In this document: positions 33,084 through 41,360 of the stretch, one piece after another
Layout of the letters: each line of letters begins with the position of its first letter
Numbering within the stretch: position 1 is the stretch's first letter
Assembly: GCA_934541115.1 (NCBI GenBank)
Contig: CAKTDF010000003.1
Span: 1-64,000, forward strand
DNA length: 64,000 bases
Direction: 5' to 3'
Source of the DNA: an uncultured Eubacteriales bacterium
Lineage (GTDB): Bacteria > Bacillota > Clostridia > Oscillospirales > Acutalibacteraceae
The notes under the pieces: generated by a model
The model's input: only the letters and a program-made list of their open reading frames with translations
Databases searched by the model: none
Told to the model about the DNA's origin: nothing
Made by a program: the position numbers and the translations under genes

Positions 33084-34964
33084 TCAGTTGGCGTCGGTGA
33101 AATTAGCGTCGGTGTAGCCTGCGTCGGTATATCCGTCGTTGCCGCCGTTGTTTGCGCCGGGCTGCTCATAGCCTGCACCGCCGAACGGAGCACCCTGCTG
33201 ACCTGCACCGGGCTGTGCACCGGCTTGAGCCTGTGCCTGCTGATAGAGCTTTTCGGAAATCTTATAGAATTCCTGCTGAAGAGCCTCTTTTTCATTCTTG
33301 ATGAGGTTGATGTCCTGACCGTTCAGTGCATTTTTAAGAGCGTCGATTTTGCTCTGGAGGTCGGCTTTGTCATTTGCGTCAAACTTGTCGCCGTTTTCTG
33401 AGATGATCTTTTCGCACTGGTAAACGAGCTGATCCGCTTCGTTCCTTGCGTCGATCTCTTCACGGCGCTTTTTATCGTCTTCTGCAAATTGCTCTGCGTC
33501 ATGAACAGCCTTTTCAATGTCCTCCTTGGACATGTTGCTTGAGGAGGTGATGGAAATCGACTGCTCCTTGCCGGTGCCGAGATCCTTTGCAGAAACGTGT
33601 ACAATGCCGTTTGCGTCGATATCAAAGGTTACCTCGATCTGCGGAACACCGCGGCGGGCCGGCATGATTCCGTCAAGATTGAAGACGCCGAGGGTCTTGT
33701 TGTCTTTTGCAAATTCACGTTCGCCTTGGAGAACATGAATGCTGACTTCTGACTGGTTGTCGGCAGCCGTTGAGAAGACCTGGCTCTTCTTTGTCGGAAT
33801 AGTGGTGTTTCTCTCGATGATCTTGGTGTTTACGCCGCCAAGCGTTTCAATACCGAGTGAAAGGGGAGTGACATCAAGAAGAAGCAGACCCTTGACGTCG
33901 CCGCCGAGAACGCCGCCCTGAAGACATGCGCCGATTGCAACGCATTCATCGGGATTGATGCCCTTGAACGGCTCTTTGCCGATAAACTTTTTGATAGCCT
34001 CTGTAACTGCCGGGATTCTTGATGAACCGCCGACCATGAGAACCTTGTCGATCTCGTTTGTGCTGAGACCGGAGTCTGCCATTGCCTGACGTACGGGACC
34101 CATCGTTGATTCAACGAGGTCTGCGGTCAACTCATTGAACTTTGCTCTGGTGAGAGTTGTTTCAAGGTGCTTCGGTCCGGTTGCATCTGCGGTTATGAAC
34201 GGAAGGCTGATTGCAGATGTGGTTACGCCGGAAAGCTCGATCTTTGCTTTTTCGGCTGCTTCCTTGATTCTCTGCATTGCCATTTTGTCGCCTCTGAGGT
34301 CAATGCCCTGTTCTGCTTTAAAGTTGTCAACGAGCCAGTCCATGATTCTCTGGTCAAAATCGTCGCCGCCGAGGTGGTTGTTACCTGCGGTTGCAAGAAC
34401 TTCCTGAACGCCGTCGCCCATCTCGATGATTGAAACGTCGAATGTGCCGCCGCCGAGGTCATAAACCATGACCTTTTGGTCATCTTCTTTATCTATGCCG
34501 TATGCGAGAGCAGCGGCTGTGGGCTCGTTGATAATTCTCTTGACTTCAAGACCGGCGATTTTGCCTGCGTCCTTTGTTGCCTGACGCTGAGAGTCGGTGA
34601 AGTATGCCGGAACGGTGATAACAGCTTCGGTAACTTTTTCGCCGAGGTATGCTTCTGCGTCTGCTTTAAGCTTTTGAAGGATCATCGCGGAAATTTCCTG
34701 CGGAGTGTAGCTCTTGCCGTCGATTGTTACCTTATAGTTTGAACCCATCTGACGTTTGATTGATGAAATTGTTCTTTCGGGGTTGGTGATTGCCTGTCTT
34801 TTTGCAACCTGTCCGACAAGTCTTTCGCCTGTTTTTGAAAACGCAACAACCGATGGGGTTGTTCTTGCGCCCTCTGCGTTGGCAATAACAACGGGTTCGC
34901 CGCCTTCAATAACGGCTACACATGAGTTTGTTGTACCAAGGTCAATACCTATAATCTTTGACAT
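33084..34964 (-). CDS. dnaK: DnaK (Hsp70) chaperone
   Basis: 626 residues with all Hsp70 landmarks: GIDLGTTNSCVAVIEGGEPV, VYDLGGGTFDVSI, VLMVGGSSRIPAV, then the substrate domain. The C-terminal tail is Gln/Gly/Ala-rich and ends in repeated YTDA/FTDA units rather than the EEVD-like end seen elsewhere. RBS GGAGG is upstream. Operon position hrcA-grpE-dnaK-dnaJ. An inverted GAGC/GCTC hairpin (35007-35038) lies between grpE and dnaK. Confidence 0.98.
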   Translation of the reverse strand: MSKIIGIDLGTTNSCVAVIEGGEPVVIANAEGARTTPSVVAFSKTGERLVGQVAKRQAITNPERTISSIKRQMGSNYKVTIDGKSYTPQEISAMILQKLKADAEAYLGEKVTEAVITVPAYFTDSQRQATKDAGKIAGLEVKRIINEPTAAALAYGIDKEDDQKVMVYDLGGGTFDVSIIEMGDGVQEVLATAGNNHLGGDDFDQRIMDWLVDNFKAEQGIDLRGDKMAMQRIKEAAEKAKIELSGVTTSAISLPFITADATGPKHLETTLTRAKFNELTADLVESTMGPVRQAMADSGLSTNEIDKVLMVGGSSRIPAVTEAIKKFIGKEPFKGINPDECVAIGACLQGGVLGGDVKGLLLLDVTPLSLGIETLGGVNTKIIERNTTIPTKKSQVFSTAADNQSEVSIHVLQGEREFAKDNKTLGVFNLDGIMPARRGVPQIEVTFDIDANGIVHVSAKDLGTGKEQSISITSSSNMSKEDIEKAVHDAEQFAEDDKKRREEIDARNEADQLVYQCEKIISENGDKFDANDKADLQSKIDALKNALNGQDINLIKNEKEALQQEFYKISEKLYQQAQAQAGAQPGAGQQGAPFGGAGYEQPGANNGGNDGYTDAGYTDANFTDAN

Positions 34965-35039
34965 AATTTATTCCTCCAATACATTCATTACATATTAATT
35001 TATATCAAGAGCCGTCGGATTTTTCCGGTGCTCTTTTTG

Positions 35040-35633
35040 TCAGTTTGCAACCTGAACCATTGCGGGTCTGAGTATTCTGTCGCCGAGGCGATATCCTTTT
35101 GAAAATACCTGAGCGATCACATTCTCTCCGAGCGATTCATCATCAACGTGCATTACGCCGTTGTGAATGTTCGGGTCAAAGTTTTCGCCTGCTTCGCCGA
35201 AGGATTCAACGCCGAGCTTTTTGAGTGTTTCGCAAAAGCTGGTGTAAATCATTTCAACGCCCTTTTTGTAGCTTTCTATGTCCGTTTCGCCGGTGCCGAG
35301 AGCGCGTTCAAAATTATCAAGTACGCCGAGCAGCTCTTTTATGCAGTCTGCTTTTGAATCTCCGTAGGCTGCCTCTTTTTCGCGGATGGAGCGTTTTCTG
35401 TAGTTGTCATATTCGGCAAGGGTGCGGATATGAGCCTCCTTCGCGGCGGCAAGCTCTTTTTCAAGCTTTTCCTCCTTTTCGGTGCTCTTTTTTTCGCCCT
35501 TTTTGTTTTCGTGCTTTTTTTCTTTGCTTTCGGTTTTTTCACCGTTCTTTTTTTGAGTCTCCGCGTCGCTTTGTTCCGGAGACTGCTCTTTTTTTCCCTT
35601 CTCGGGGACTTCTTCTTTTTTGGTCTTAGCCAT
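35040..35633 (-). CDS. grpE: GrpE nucleotide-exchange factor
   Basis: 197 residues. A long, lysine/glutamate-rich, low-complexity N-terminal region (~60 residues) precedes the coiled coil and the GrpE core (LAEYDNYRKRSIREKEAAYG, GVESFGEAGENFDPNIHNGV, GYRLGDRILRPAMVQVAN). It releases ADP from DnaK. ATG at 35633 is preferred, 6 bases after GGAGG; upstream in-frame starts overlap that site. It overlaps the 3' end of hrcA by a few bases. Confidence 0.96.
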   Translation of the reverse strand: MAKTKKEEVPEKGKKEQSPEQSDAETQKKNGEKTESKEKKHENKKGEKKSTEKEEKLEKELAAAKEAHIRTLAEYDNYRKRSIREKEAAYGDSKADCIKELLGVLDNFERALGTGETDIESYKKGVEMIYTSFCETLKKLGVESFGEAGENFDPNIHNGVMHVDDESLGENVIAQVFSKGYRLGDRILRPAMVQVAN

Positions 35634-36684
35634 TGTCATCCTCCTTTGTTTCTGCCGTGCTGTCGTCAAATGTATCCGTGAGCATTTTGCTCACAAGCTC
35701 GGTCAAATATTCAATACCGGGAATCAGCTTTGCATAATCCAGCCTCGTGGGGCCGATTATACCGATAGCTCCGGTTTCATGTCCGCGGATATTGTACCGC
35801 GAAATGATCATGCTGGTGTTTTCAAGCTGGCGGAACATGTTCTCTTTGCCGATAGTGATTGAAAGGGAGCCTTTGTTTGCAGAGACGGCTCTTTCAAGCT
35901 TGTCGCCCTCGTCAAAAAACTGCATCATGTCAAACACGCTGTCGCTGAATTCACGGTGATGCAGAAGATTTTGCTCTCCCTCAAGGTGAATATCCGCCTG
36001 AACCGCTTTTGACGCAAGGTCAGCAAGATAGGTGAACAGCGGACTCATTGAAAGCGCTCCGGCACCGAGTGAGGCGACCAACGTTTGAATCATAACCGTT
36101 CCGATATCGCTGACCGGACGTCCGATGAACGTTTTTTCGGTTATCTGATAAAAATTTTCAACCATCTCCGGCGTCAATTCGGTATCAGTACGGCAGATCC
36201 CGTTTTTGATAATGCCGGAGGAGGTGATGAGAACAATCATTGCAAGACGTGTTCCGACGGGCACAAGTTCAATTTTTTTGACTATTGCACCCTCATCTGT
36301 CGGAGTTGTTGCAATTGACGCGCAGTCTGTGAGCTTTGCAAGAATCTCGCTCGCTTTTCCAAGCAACTTTTCCGGGCTGCCGGCAAAGCGTTCAAGCTGC
36401 GTTTTGATTTCATCCCGCTCATCTTCCGAAAGCTCGCTTCTGCTCATCAGATTATCAATGTAATAGCGGTAGCCTTTTTGAGAGGGAATCCTGCCGGCGG
36501 AAGTGTGCGGTTGATCAAGCAGCCCCATTTCCGCAAGCTCGCTCATTTCGTTCCTGATCGTTGCGGAAGAAACGGAGATGGGCAGCGTACTCATCAAAAA
36601 CTTTGAGCCGACTGGCTCGCCGGTTTGAACGTAATGCTCAACAATCGCGGAAAGAATCATTTCCTTCCTTTTTCCAAGCTCCAT
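35626..36684 (-). CDS. hrcA: HrcA heat-inducible repressor
   Basis: 352 residues, the normal size: winged helix (SSATIRNEMSELAEMGLLDQ, HTSAGRIPSQKGYRYYIDNL) and the C-terminal GAF-like part (VGTRLAMIVLITSSG, IGIIGPTRLDYAKLIPGIEY). HrcA binds CIRCE and is kept active by GroEL; a perfect CIRCE lies directly upstream. Start ATG has AAAGGAGG in front. First gene of the operon. Confidence 0.97.
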   Translation of the reverse strand: MELGKRKEMILSAIVEHYVQTGEPVGSKFLMSTLPISVSSATIRNEMSELAEMGLLDQPHTSAGRIPSQKGYRYYIDNLMSRSELSEDERDEIKTQLERFAGSPEKLLGKASEILAKLTDCASIATTPTDEGAIVKKIELVPVGTRLAMIVLITSSGIIKNGICRTDTELTPEMVENFYQITEKTFIGRPVSDIGTVMIQTLVASLGAGALSMSPLFTYLADLASKAVQADIHLEGEQNLLHHREFSDSVFDMMQFFDEGDKLERAVSANKGSLSITIGKENMFRQLENTSMIISRYNIRGHETGAIGIIGPTRLDYAKLIPGIEYLTELVSKMLTDTFDDSTAETKEDDNG

Positions 36685-36709
36685 GTCTTCGCCTCCTTTT
36701 GCAAGTGAT

Positions 36710-36736
36710 TTAGCACTCGTACTGTATGAGTGCTAA
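36710..36736. promoter_or_regulatory. CIRCE operator
   Basis: A perfect TTAGCACTC (36710-36718), a 9-base spacer and GAGTGCTAA (36728-36736), the binding site of HrcA, between promoter and hrcA start. Confidence 0.97.
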
Positions 36737-36747
36737 ACACTGTCATA

Positions 36748-36776
36748 AATATACAACGATTGCTAATAAAAGTCAA
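36748..36776 (-). promoter_or_regulatory. Promoter of the hrcA operon
   Basis: On the minus strand, TTGACT (36771-36776), a 17-base spacer and TATATT (36748-36753); CIRCE follows at the transcription start. Confidence 0.75.
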
Positions 36777-36853
36777 GCGTTTTTCAAAAAAAATTGCGAA
36801 AAAAAACACGCAGTTTTTTCTATGACAAAAGCAAACGGATTTTGGCGCAAAAA

Positions 36854-36885
36854 AAATGCGCCCGAAAAAAATCGGACGCATTTTT
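36854..36885 (-). terminator. Terminator of the small XRE gene
   Basis: AAATGCGCCCG (36854-36864) pairs with CGGACGCATTT (36873-36883); on the minus strand a run of eight T follows. Confidence 0.75.
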
Positions 36886-36905
36886 ATAGCGGAAGGGAAT
36901 TACAA

Positions 36906-37151
36906 TTATTCCTTGCCAACGAGCCAGTTGATTGAAACGCCGAGAACGTCAGCGATTGCAACAAGCTCATAGTCATTGACACTTCTGATCTGTCCTTCAA
37001 GTTTTGAAAGACCCGAAGCGGTGAGCTCAACGCCCTTGATCTGGAGCTGAGTAAGAAGGTCAATCTGCTTCATGCCAAGTTCTTTTCTCTTGGCTTCAAT
37101 TTTTGCGCCAACCATATTGCGGTTGCCTAACGGTTGCTTTCTGATTCTCAT
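36906..37151 (-). CDS. Small XRE-family regulator
   Basis: 81 residues: a basic N-terminus (MRIRKQPLGNRNMVGAKIEA) and one Cro/CI helix-turn-helix (KQIDLLTQLQIKGVELTASG, LSKLEGQIRSVNDYELVAIA). The target is unknown; a dyad in its own leader suggests autoregulation. Start at 37151 with GGGG about 11 bases upstream; an internal ATG at 37115 has no better ribosome site. Confidence 0.85.
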   Translation of the reverse strand: MRIRKQPLGNRNMVGAKIEAKRKELGMKQIDLLTQLQIKGVELTASGLSKLEGQIRSVNDYELVAIADVLGVSINWLVGKE

Positions 37152-37182
37152 TAAAAATCACACCCCTGTAAAGAATTAGAAA

Positions 37183-37249
37183 TGACAAAAATTCACTGCT
37201 GTAAAAATTGTCATGTTTGTATACTATCACACTATTTACTTTTTGTCAA
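37183..37249 (-). promoter_or_regulatory. Promoter and leader dyad of the small XRE gene
   Basis: On the minus strand, TTGACA (37244-37249), a 17-base spacer and TAGTAT (37221-37226). Just downstream a dyad ATGACAA / TTGTCAT (arms at about 37183-37189 and 37210-37216) is a candidate operator. Confidence 0.6.
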
Positions 37250-37408
37250 TTACAATGTTGTAAAAAATTATGAAAAATTTAGAAAAAAATTGTAAAAAAA
37301 ACTTGCAATTATAAAATAAATGTCACAATTTGTTCTTTTTAATCCGGCAAAATAGTCCTTTTTGCGTCAAGTTGAGTCAAAAACCTTTCTTTTGCCGTCA
37401 AACTGTAG

Positions 37409-37567
37409 TATAATACACCGTAAGCGGGCGCAGAAAAAACAGAGGGGCGCCGCCTTGCTCGGTATGTTTTCGTTGTGCCGAAAAAATTTTTAATCTGCAA
37501 CGGCAGAATCCTGATTTTTTGAACAGCCCGACGGAAACATCGCCTGCAATCCGCATATGATATGCGG
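37409..37567 (+). promoter_or_regulatory. pncB leader with a perfect palindrome
   Basis: A -10 TATAAT (37409-37414) without a good -35 is followed by a leader of about 190 bases. Close to the ribosome site lies CCGCATATGATATGCGG (37551-37567), a perfect 8+1+8 palindrome. It may be an operator or an RNA hairpin controlling the NAD salvage gene. Confidence 0.5.
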
Positions 37568-37606
37568 CACTCCCTAATATCTAATATATTGAATGGAGGC
37601 ATTTCA

Positions 37607-39064
37607 ATGAGCAATACACTCAAGGAACGCAATCTCACAATGCTGACCGATTTTTATGAGCTTTCAATGGCGAACGGATATTTTTGCTGTGGAATGAAAG
37701 ACAGGATTACATGGTTTGACATGTTTTTCCGCCAGGTTCCGGACGACGGCGGCTTTGCAATTATGGCAGGGCTGCGCCAGCTGATTGATTATCTTGAAAA
37801 TCTCTCTTTTACTCAAAAAGATATTGAAATGCTGCGAAAAAAGGGATTTAACGAGGACTTCCTTGATTATCTTCTCAATTTCAAATTCAGCTGCGATGTT
37901 TGGGCGATTCCTGAGGGTACCGTGATTTTTCCCGGTGAGCCGATTGTGACCGTGCGCGGACCCGTCATTCAGGCACAGCTCATTGAAACCATGGTTCTGC
38001 TGACCATCAATCATCAGTCCCTTATTGCAACAAAGGCGAACCGCCTCAAAAGGGCTGCCGGAAACCGTACTATAATGGAATTTGGTTCGCGCCGCGCACA
38101 GGGCTATGACGGTGCGATCTACGGAGCAAGAGCCGCATACATCGGCGGCTGCGATGCAACGGCATGCGCAATTGACGAGCGCGACTACGGCGTTCCCGCC
38201 GTCGGAACGATGGCGCACAGCTGGGTTCAGCTCTTTGACAGTGAGCTGGAGGCGTTTTGTGCTTATGCACGTCAGTACCCCGACCAGTGCACACTGCTTG
38301 TAGATACCTATAACGTTCTCAAGTCCGGTATTCCAAACGCGATTGAGGCGTTCCGCAAGGAGGTTCTTCCACGCGGTTTCAGACCGCAGGGTGTAAGAAT
38401 CGACAGCGGCGATATAACCTACCTTTCAAAAAAAGCGCGCAAAATGCTTGACGATGCCGGTTTTCCGGATTGCAAGATCGTTGCGAGCAACTCGCTTGAC
38501 GAGAATATAATCCGCGATATGCTTATTCAAGGCGCAAAGCTCGATTCCTTCGGAGTCGGCGAAAGGCTCATTACCGCGGCTTCTGCACCGGTTTTCGGCG
38601 GCGTATATAAAATTGTTGCCGTTGAAGAAAACGGAGTACCTCAGCCGAGGATCAAGCTGAGCGAAAATGTTGTAAAAATTACGACTCCCTGCGCCAAAAA
38701 GCTCTACAGACTCTATGACAACGAAAGCGGAAAGGCGCTGGCAGACGTTGTTACTCTTTTTGATGAGTCTATCGATTCATCAAAGCCGTATGAGATTTTT
38801 GATCCGGTATACACATGGAAACGCAAGACTCTCGAAAACTTTACGGCAAAGGAACTGCACGTCAAGATTTTTGAAGGCGGAAAGAAAATCTATAACAGTC
38901 CCGACATTGCAGATATAAGGGCATACTGCAAAGAGCAGGTTGATACCCTTTGGGACGAGGTAAAACGTTTTGAGAATCCGCACAAGTACTATGTTGACCT
39001 TTCTCAGAAGCTTTGGAATGAAAAGCATAGGATGCTTGATGAATATGCAGTCAAGGATCGCTGA
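37607..39064 (+). CDS. pncB: Nicotinate phosphoribosyltransferase
   Basis: 485 residues. It has the NAPRTase motifs MLTDFYELSMANGYF, GGFAIMAGLRQLIDYL, PEGTVIFPGEPIVTVRGP, FGSRRAQGYDGAIYGARAAY and GTMAHSWVQLF. It converts nicotinate and PRPP to nicotinate mononucleotide, the entry step of NAD salvage, in the cytoplasm. Start at 37607, 7 bases after GGAGG; the longer frame lies in the leader. Its stop overlaps the start of the next gene (TGATG). Confidence 0.96.
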   Translation: MSNTLKERNLTMLTDFYELSMANGYFCCGMKDRITWFDMFFRQVPDDGGFAIMAGLRQLIDYLENLSFTQKDIEMLRKKGFNEDFLDYLLNFKFSCDVWAIPEGTVIFPGEPIVTVRGPVIQAQLIETMVLLTINHQSLIATKANRLKRAAGNRTIMEFGSRRAQGYDGAIYGARAAYIGGCDATACAIDERDYGVPAVGTMAHSWVQLFDSELEAFCAYARQYPDQCTLLVDTYNVLKSGIPNAIEAFRKEVLPRGFRPQGVRIDSGDITYLSKKARKMLDDAGFPDCKIVASNSLDENIIRDMLIQGAKLDSFGVGERLITAASAPVFGGVYKIVAVEENGVPQPRIKLSENVVKITTPCAKKLYRLYDNESGKALADVVTLFDESIDSSKPYEIFDPVYTWKRKTLENFTAKELHVKIFEGGKKIYNSPDIADIRAYCKEQVDTLWDEVKRFENPHKYYVDLSQKLWNEKHRMLDEYAVKDR

Positions 39065-39978
39065 TGAGGACTCTTGAATATACGATCGACGAAAGCTTTG
39101 AGGGCAAAAAGCTGTATTCGTTTTTAAAGGGTCATGTTCACCTTTCAACAAAGCTTGTCCGCTCGCTCAAGCGCATCGAAAACGGCTTGACAATTAACGG
39201 AACGCATGCAAAGACCCCGGACATCCTTAAAAAGGGCGATGTTGTTGTGCTCAACATTCCGGACGATGAAAAAACCGCAGAACCGGGAGAAATAATGCCG
39301 GAGGTTATATATGAGGACAGCGATGTCCTTGTTGTGAACAAGCCTCCGTTTATGCCGATTCATGAGTCTCATAATCACCGCGGAGACACACTCGCCAACT
39401 GCGTCTGCGGCTATCTTTTGAAAAAGGGAATGAGCTGTTCTTTTCGTGCCGTCGGCAGACTTGACAAGGGTACCTCAGGTCTTGTTGTCTGCGCGCTCAA
39501 CAGTCATGCGGCGGCAAGACTTTCCGGCAACATTGAAAAAACATATTATGCGATTGCAACAGGCCGCTTTGATGGCAGCGGAACTATTGACAAGCCGATT
39601 TTCCGTCCCGATCCGATGAAAACGCTGCGCACTGTCGATGACAGAGGAGACCGTGCGGTTACTCATTGGGAGGCGCTGGCAACGGACGGAAAGCTGACGC
39701 TGCTCAAAATCCGCCTTGAAACGGGTCGTACCCATCAGATAAGGGTTCATTTTGCATTTCTCGGTGCCGCGCTTTTAGGCGACAGAATGTATGGCGAAGA
39801 GTGCGATGACATAACGCACCAGGCTTTGCACTGCGGCGAGGCTGCGTTCATTCAGCCCGTTACCGGTGAGAGAATAGTATGCAGGGCAGATCTGCCGGAG
39901 GACATGAAAGTTTTTGCAGACAGACTGACGGGCGAAAGAGAAAATGCAGGCGATCCGAACGGTAGCTTTCAAGCGTAA
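39064..39978 (+). CDS. RluA-family pseudouridine synthase
   Basis: 304 residues: an N-terminal S4-like RNA-binding part (KLVRSLKRIENGLTINGTHA), then the synthase domain with catalytic Asp in GRLDKGTSGLVVCA and the ETGRTHQIRVHFAFLGAALL motif. It isomerises uridines in rRNA or other RNA; the exact site cannot be inferred. Translationally coupled to pncB. Confidence 0.94.
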   Translation: MRTLEYTIDESFEGKKLYSFLKGHVHLSTKLVRSLKRIENGLTINGTHAKTPDILKKGDVVVLNIPDDEKTAEPGEIMPEVIYEDSDVLVVNKPPFMPIHESHNHRGDTLANCVCGYLLKKGMSCSFRAVGRLDKGTSGLVVCALNSHAAARLSGNIEKTYYAIATGRFDGSGTIDKPIFRPDPMKTLRTVDDRGDRAVTHWEALATDGKLTLLKIRLETGRTHQIRVHFAFLGAALLGDRMYGEECDDITHQALHCGEAAFIQPVTGERIVCRADLPEDMKVFADRLTGERENAGDPNGSFQA

Positions 39979-40033
39979 ACTGCGGGCAGAAAACGCTTTG
40001 GGCACAAGCAGCCGTATAATCAAATAAAAATTA

Positions 40034-40083
40034 AAAGGGCAATAATTCACAATTTCGTACAATCGTGAATTATTGCCTTTCTT
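40034..40083. terminator. Terminator, ATAATTCAC-stem family (copy 4)
   Basis: AAAGGGCAATAATTCAC (40034-40050) pairs with GTGAATTATTGCCTTT (40065-40080). It serves the pseudouridine synthase and the convergent dut gene. Confidence 0.8.
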
Positions 40084-40143
40084 AATACCTGACATGTGCG
40101 ACGCGGTGCCTTTTCCGGGCGGCAGTGTGTCTATAGCCGGTTT

Positions 40144-40584
40144 TTATGCTCCCGTTGAGCCAAATCCGCCCTCGCCCCTTTCGGTGCTTGAAAGCTCTTC
40201 GCTGGAAATGAAATTAGCCGTAGCATAAGGCATTATGAGCAGTTGGGCAATTCTTTCGCCGCTTTTTACGGTGCGCTGCTCTTTTCCGTGGTTGTGCAGC
40301 GCAACCATTATTTCCCCGCGGTAGTCGCTGTCAACTACGCCGACCTTGTTTGCCGGCGCAAGGTCGTTTTTGCAGGCAAGACCGCTGCGGGCAAAAACAA
40401 GACCCGCAAAGCCGACAGGAATTTCAACCGAAATACCGGTGTGTATAAAAACGGTTTCTCCGGGATTTATTTCAATTTCTCCGTCACAACAGGCATAAAG
40501 GTCTGCTCCGGCAGCGCAGGCTGAGCCGTATGACGGGATAACTGCGTTCGGCAAAAGTTTTTTGACTTTTACGTTATATTTCAT
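40144..40584 (-). CDS. dut: dUTPase
   Basis: 146 residues with the five motifs of trimeric dUTPases: AAGADLYA, FARSGLACKN, GVVDSDYRGEIMV, RSGERIAQL and the C-terminal RGEGGFGSTG lid. It hydrolyses dUTP to dUMP and keeps uracil out of DNA. ATG at 40584 has GGAG about 10 bases upstream; the longer frame is non-coding leader. Confidence 0.95.
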   Translation of the reverse strand: MKYNVKVKKLLPNAVIPSYGSACAAGADLYACCDGEIEINPGETVFIHTGISVEIPVGFAGLVFARSGLACKNDLAPANKVGVVDSDYRGEIMVALHNHGKEQRTVKSGERIAQLLIMPYATANFISSEELSSTERGEGGFGSTGA

Positions 40585-40819
40585 GCTTATCACTCCAAAA
40601 ATATTTTTACGCGATAAATTTATCATATCCGCTGTATTTAGTCAACAGCGCAGGAGAATGACAGCGCATTTTTGTGCATATCATAATATCGGAGCGGAGA
40701 AACCGCACAGCCGGGCGCGCAGCTTTTTTTGAAAGGGCTTTTGAGTCCGGCTTTAAGTCAGATTCAAGTGCGGTTTGCGCCGCAAAGACGGCGCAGCACT
40801 GAAAGAACGGAGCATGAAT

Positions 40820-41299
40820 ATGTGGCGGAAAATCAAACCTTATGTGATTTCGGCGGCGGTAACGCTTGCCGTTGGAGGTCTGTCGGCGTTTTTAACGATG
40901 GGAAATATGAATATCTATCAGACGGTGAAGCTTCCGCCGCTTTCGCCGCCGTCATGGCTGTTTCCCGTGGCATGGACAATTCTTTACATTCTCATGTCGA
41001 TCAGCTTCACAAGGGTATTCCTTGAAAGAAAGCGCTCGCCGCGAATGAAACGCAACACTGTTTGGATATATGCGCTCAACCTGTTTTTTAACTTTATGTG
41101 GAGCATCATTTTCTTTGACTGCCGTGCGTTTTTGTTCTCTTTTGTCTGGCTGGTTCTGCTGTGGCTGATCATCTTTTCAATGACGGTCAATTTCTACCGT
41201 ACAGATAAAATTGCCGGATATCTTTTGATTCCGTACCTTTTGTGGGTTACGTTTGCCGGTTATCTCAACGCCGGAATATATGCGCTGAACAGAGGATAA
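40820..41299 (+). CDS. tspO: TspO/MBR-family membrane protein
   Basis: 159 residues, five helices, with the TspO signature PPLSPPSWLFPVAWTILYIL and WSIIFF, YLLWVTFAGYLNAGIYALN at the end. Bacterial TspO binds porphyrins and is implicated in stress regulation; its function in anaerobes is unclear. ATG at 40820 is chosen because GGAG is 7 bases away; the ATG at 40814 is too close to it. Confidence 0.92.
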   Translation: MWRKIKPYVISAAVTLAVGGLSAFLTMGNMNIYQTVKLPPLSPPSWLFPVAWTILYILMSISFTRVFLERKRSPRMKRNTVWIYALNLFFNFMWSIIFFDCRAFLFSFVWLVLLWLIIFSMTVNFYRTDKIAGYLLIPYLLWVTFAGYLNAGIYALNRG

Positions 41300-41301
41300 T
41301 C

Positions 41302-41355
41302 AAACAGCTATAATTCAATGCCGTGTTGTTGCAGTTGAATTATAGCTGTTTTTTT
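41302..41355. terminator. Terminator, GCTATAATTCA-stem family (copy 5)
   Basis: AAACAGCTATAATTCAA (41302-41318) pairs perfectly with TTGAATTATAGCTGTTT (41335-41351), followed by more T. It is shared by tspO and the convergent dlt-like operon. Confidence 0.85.
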
Positions 41356-41360
41356 ATAAA

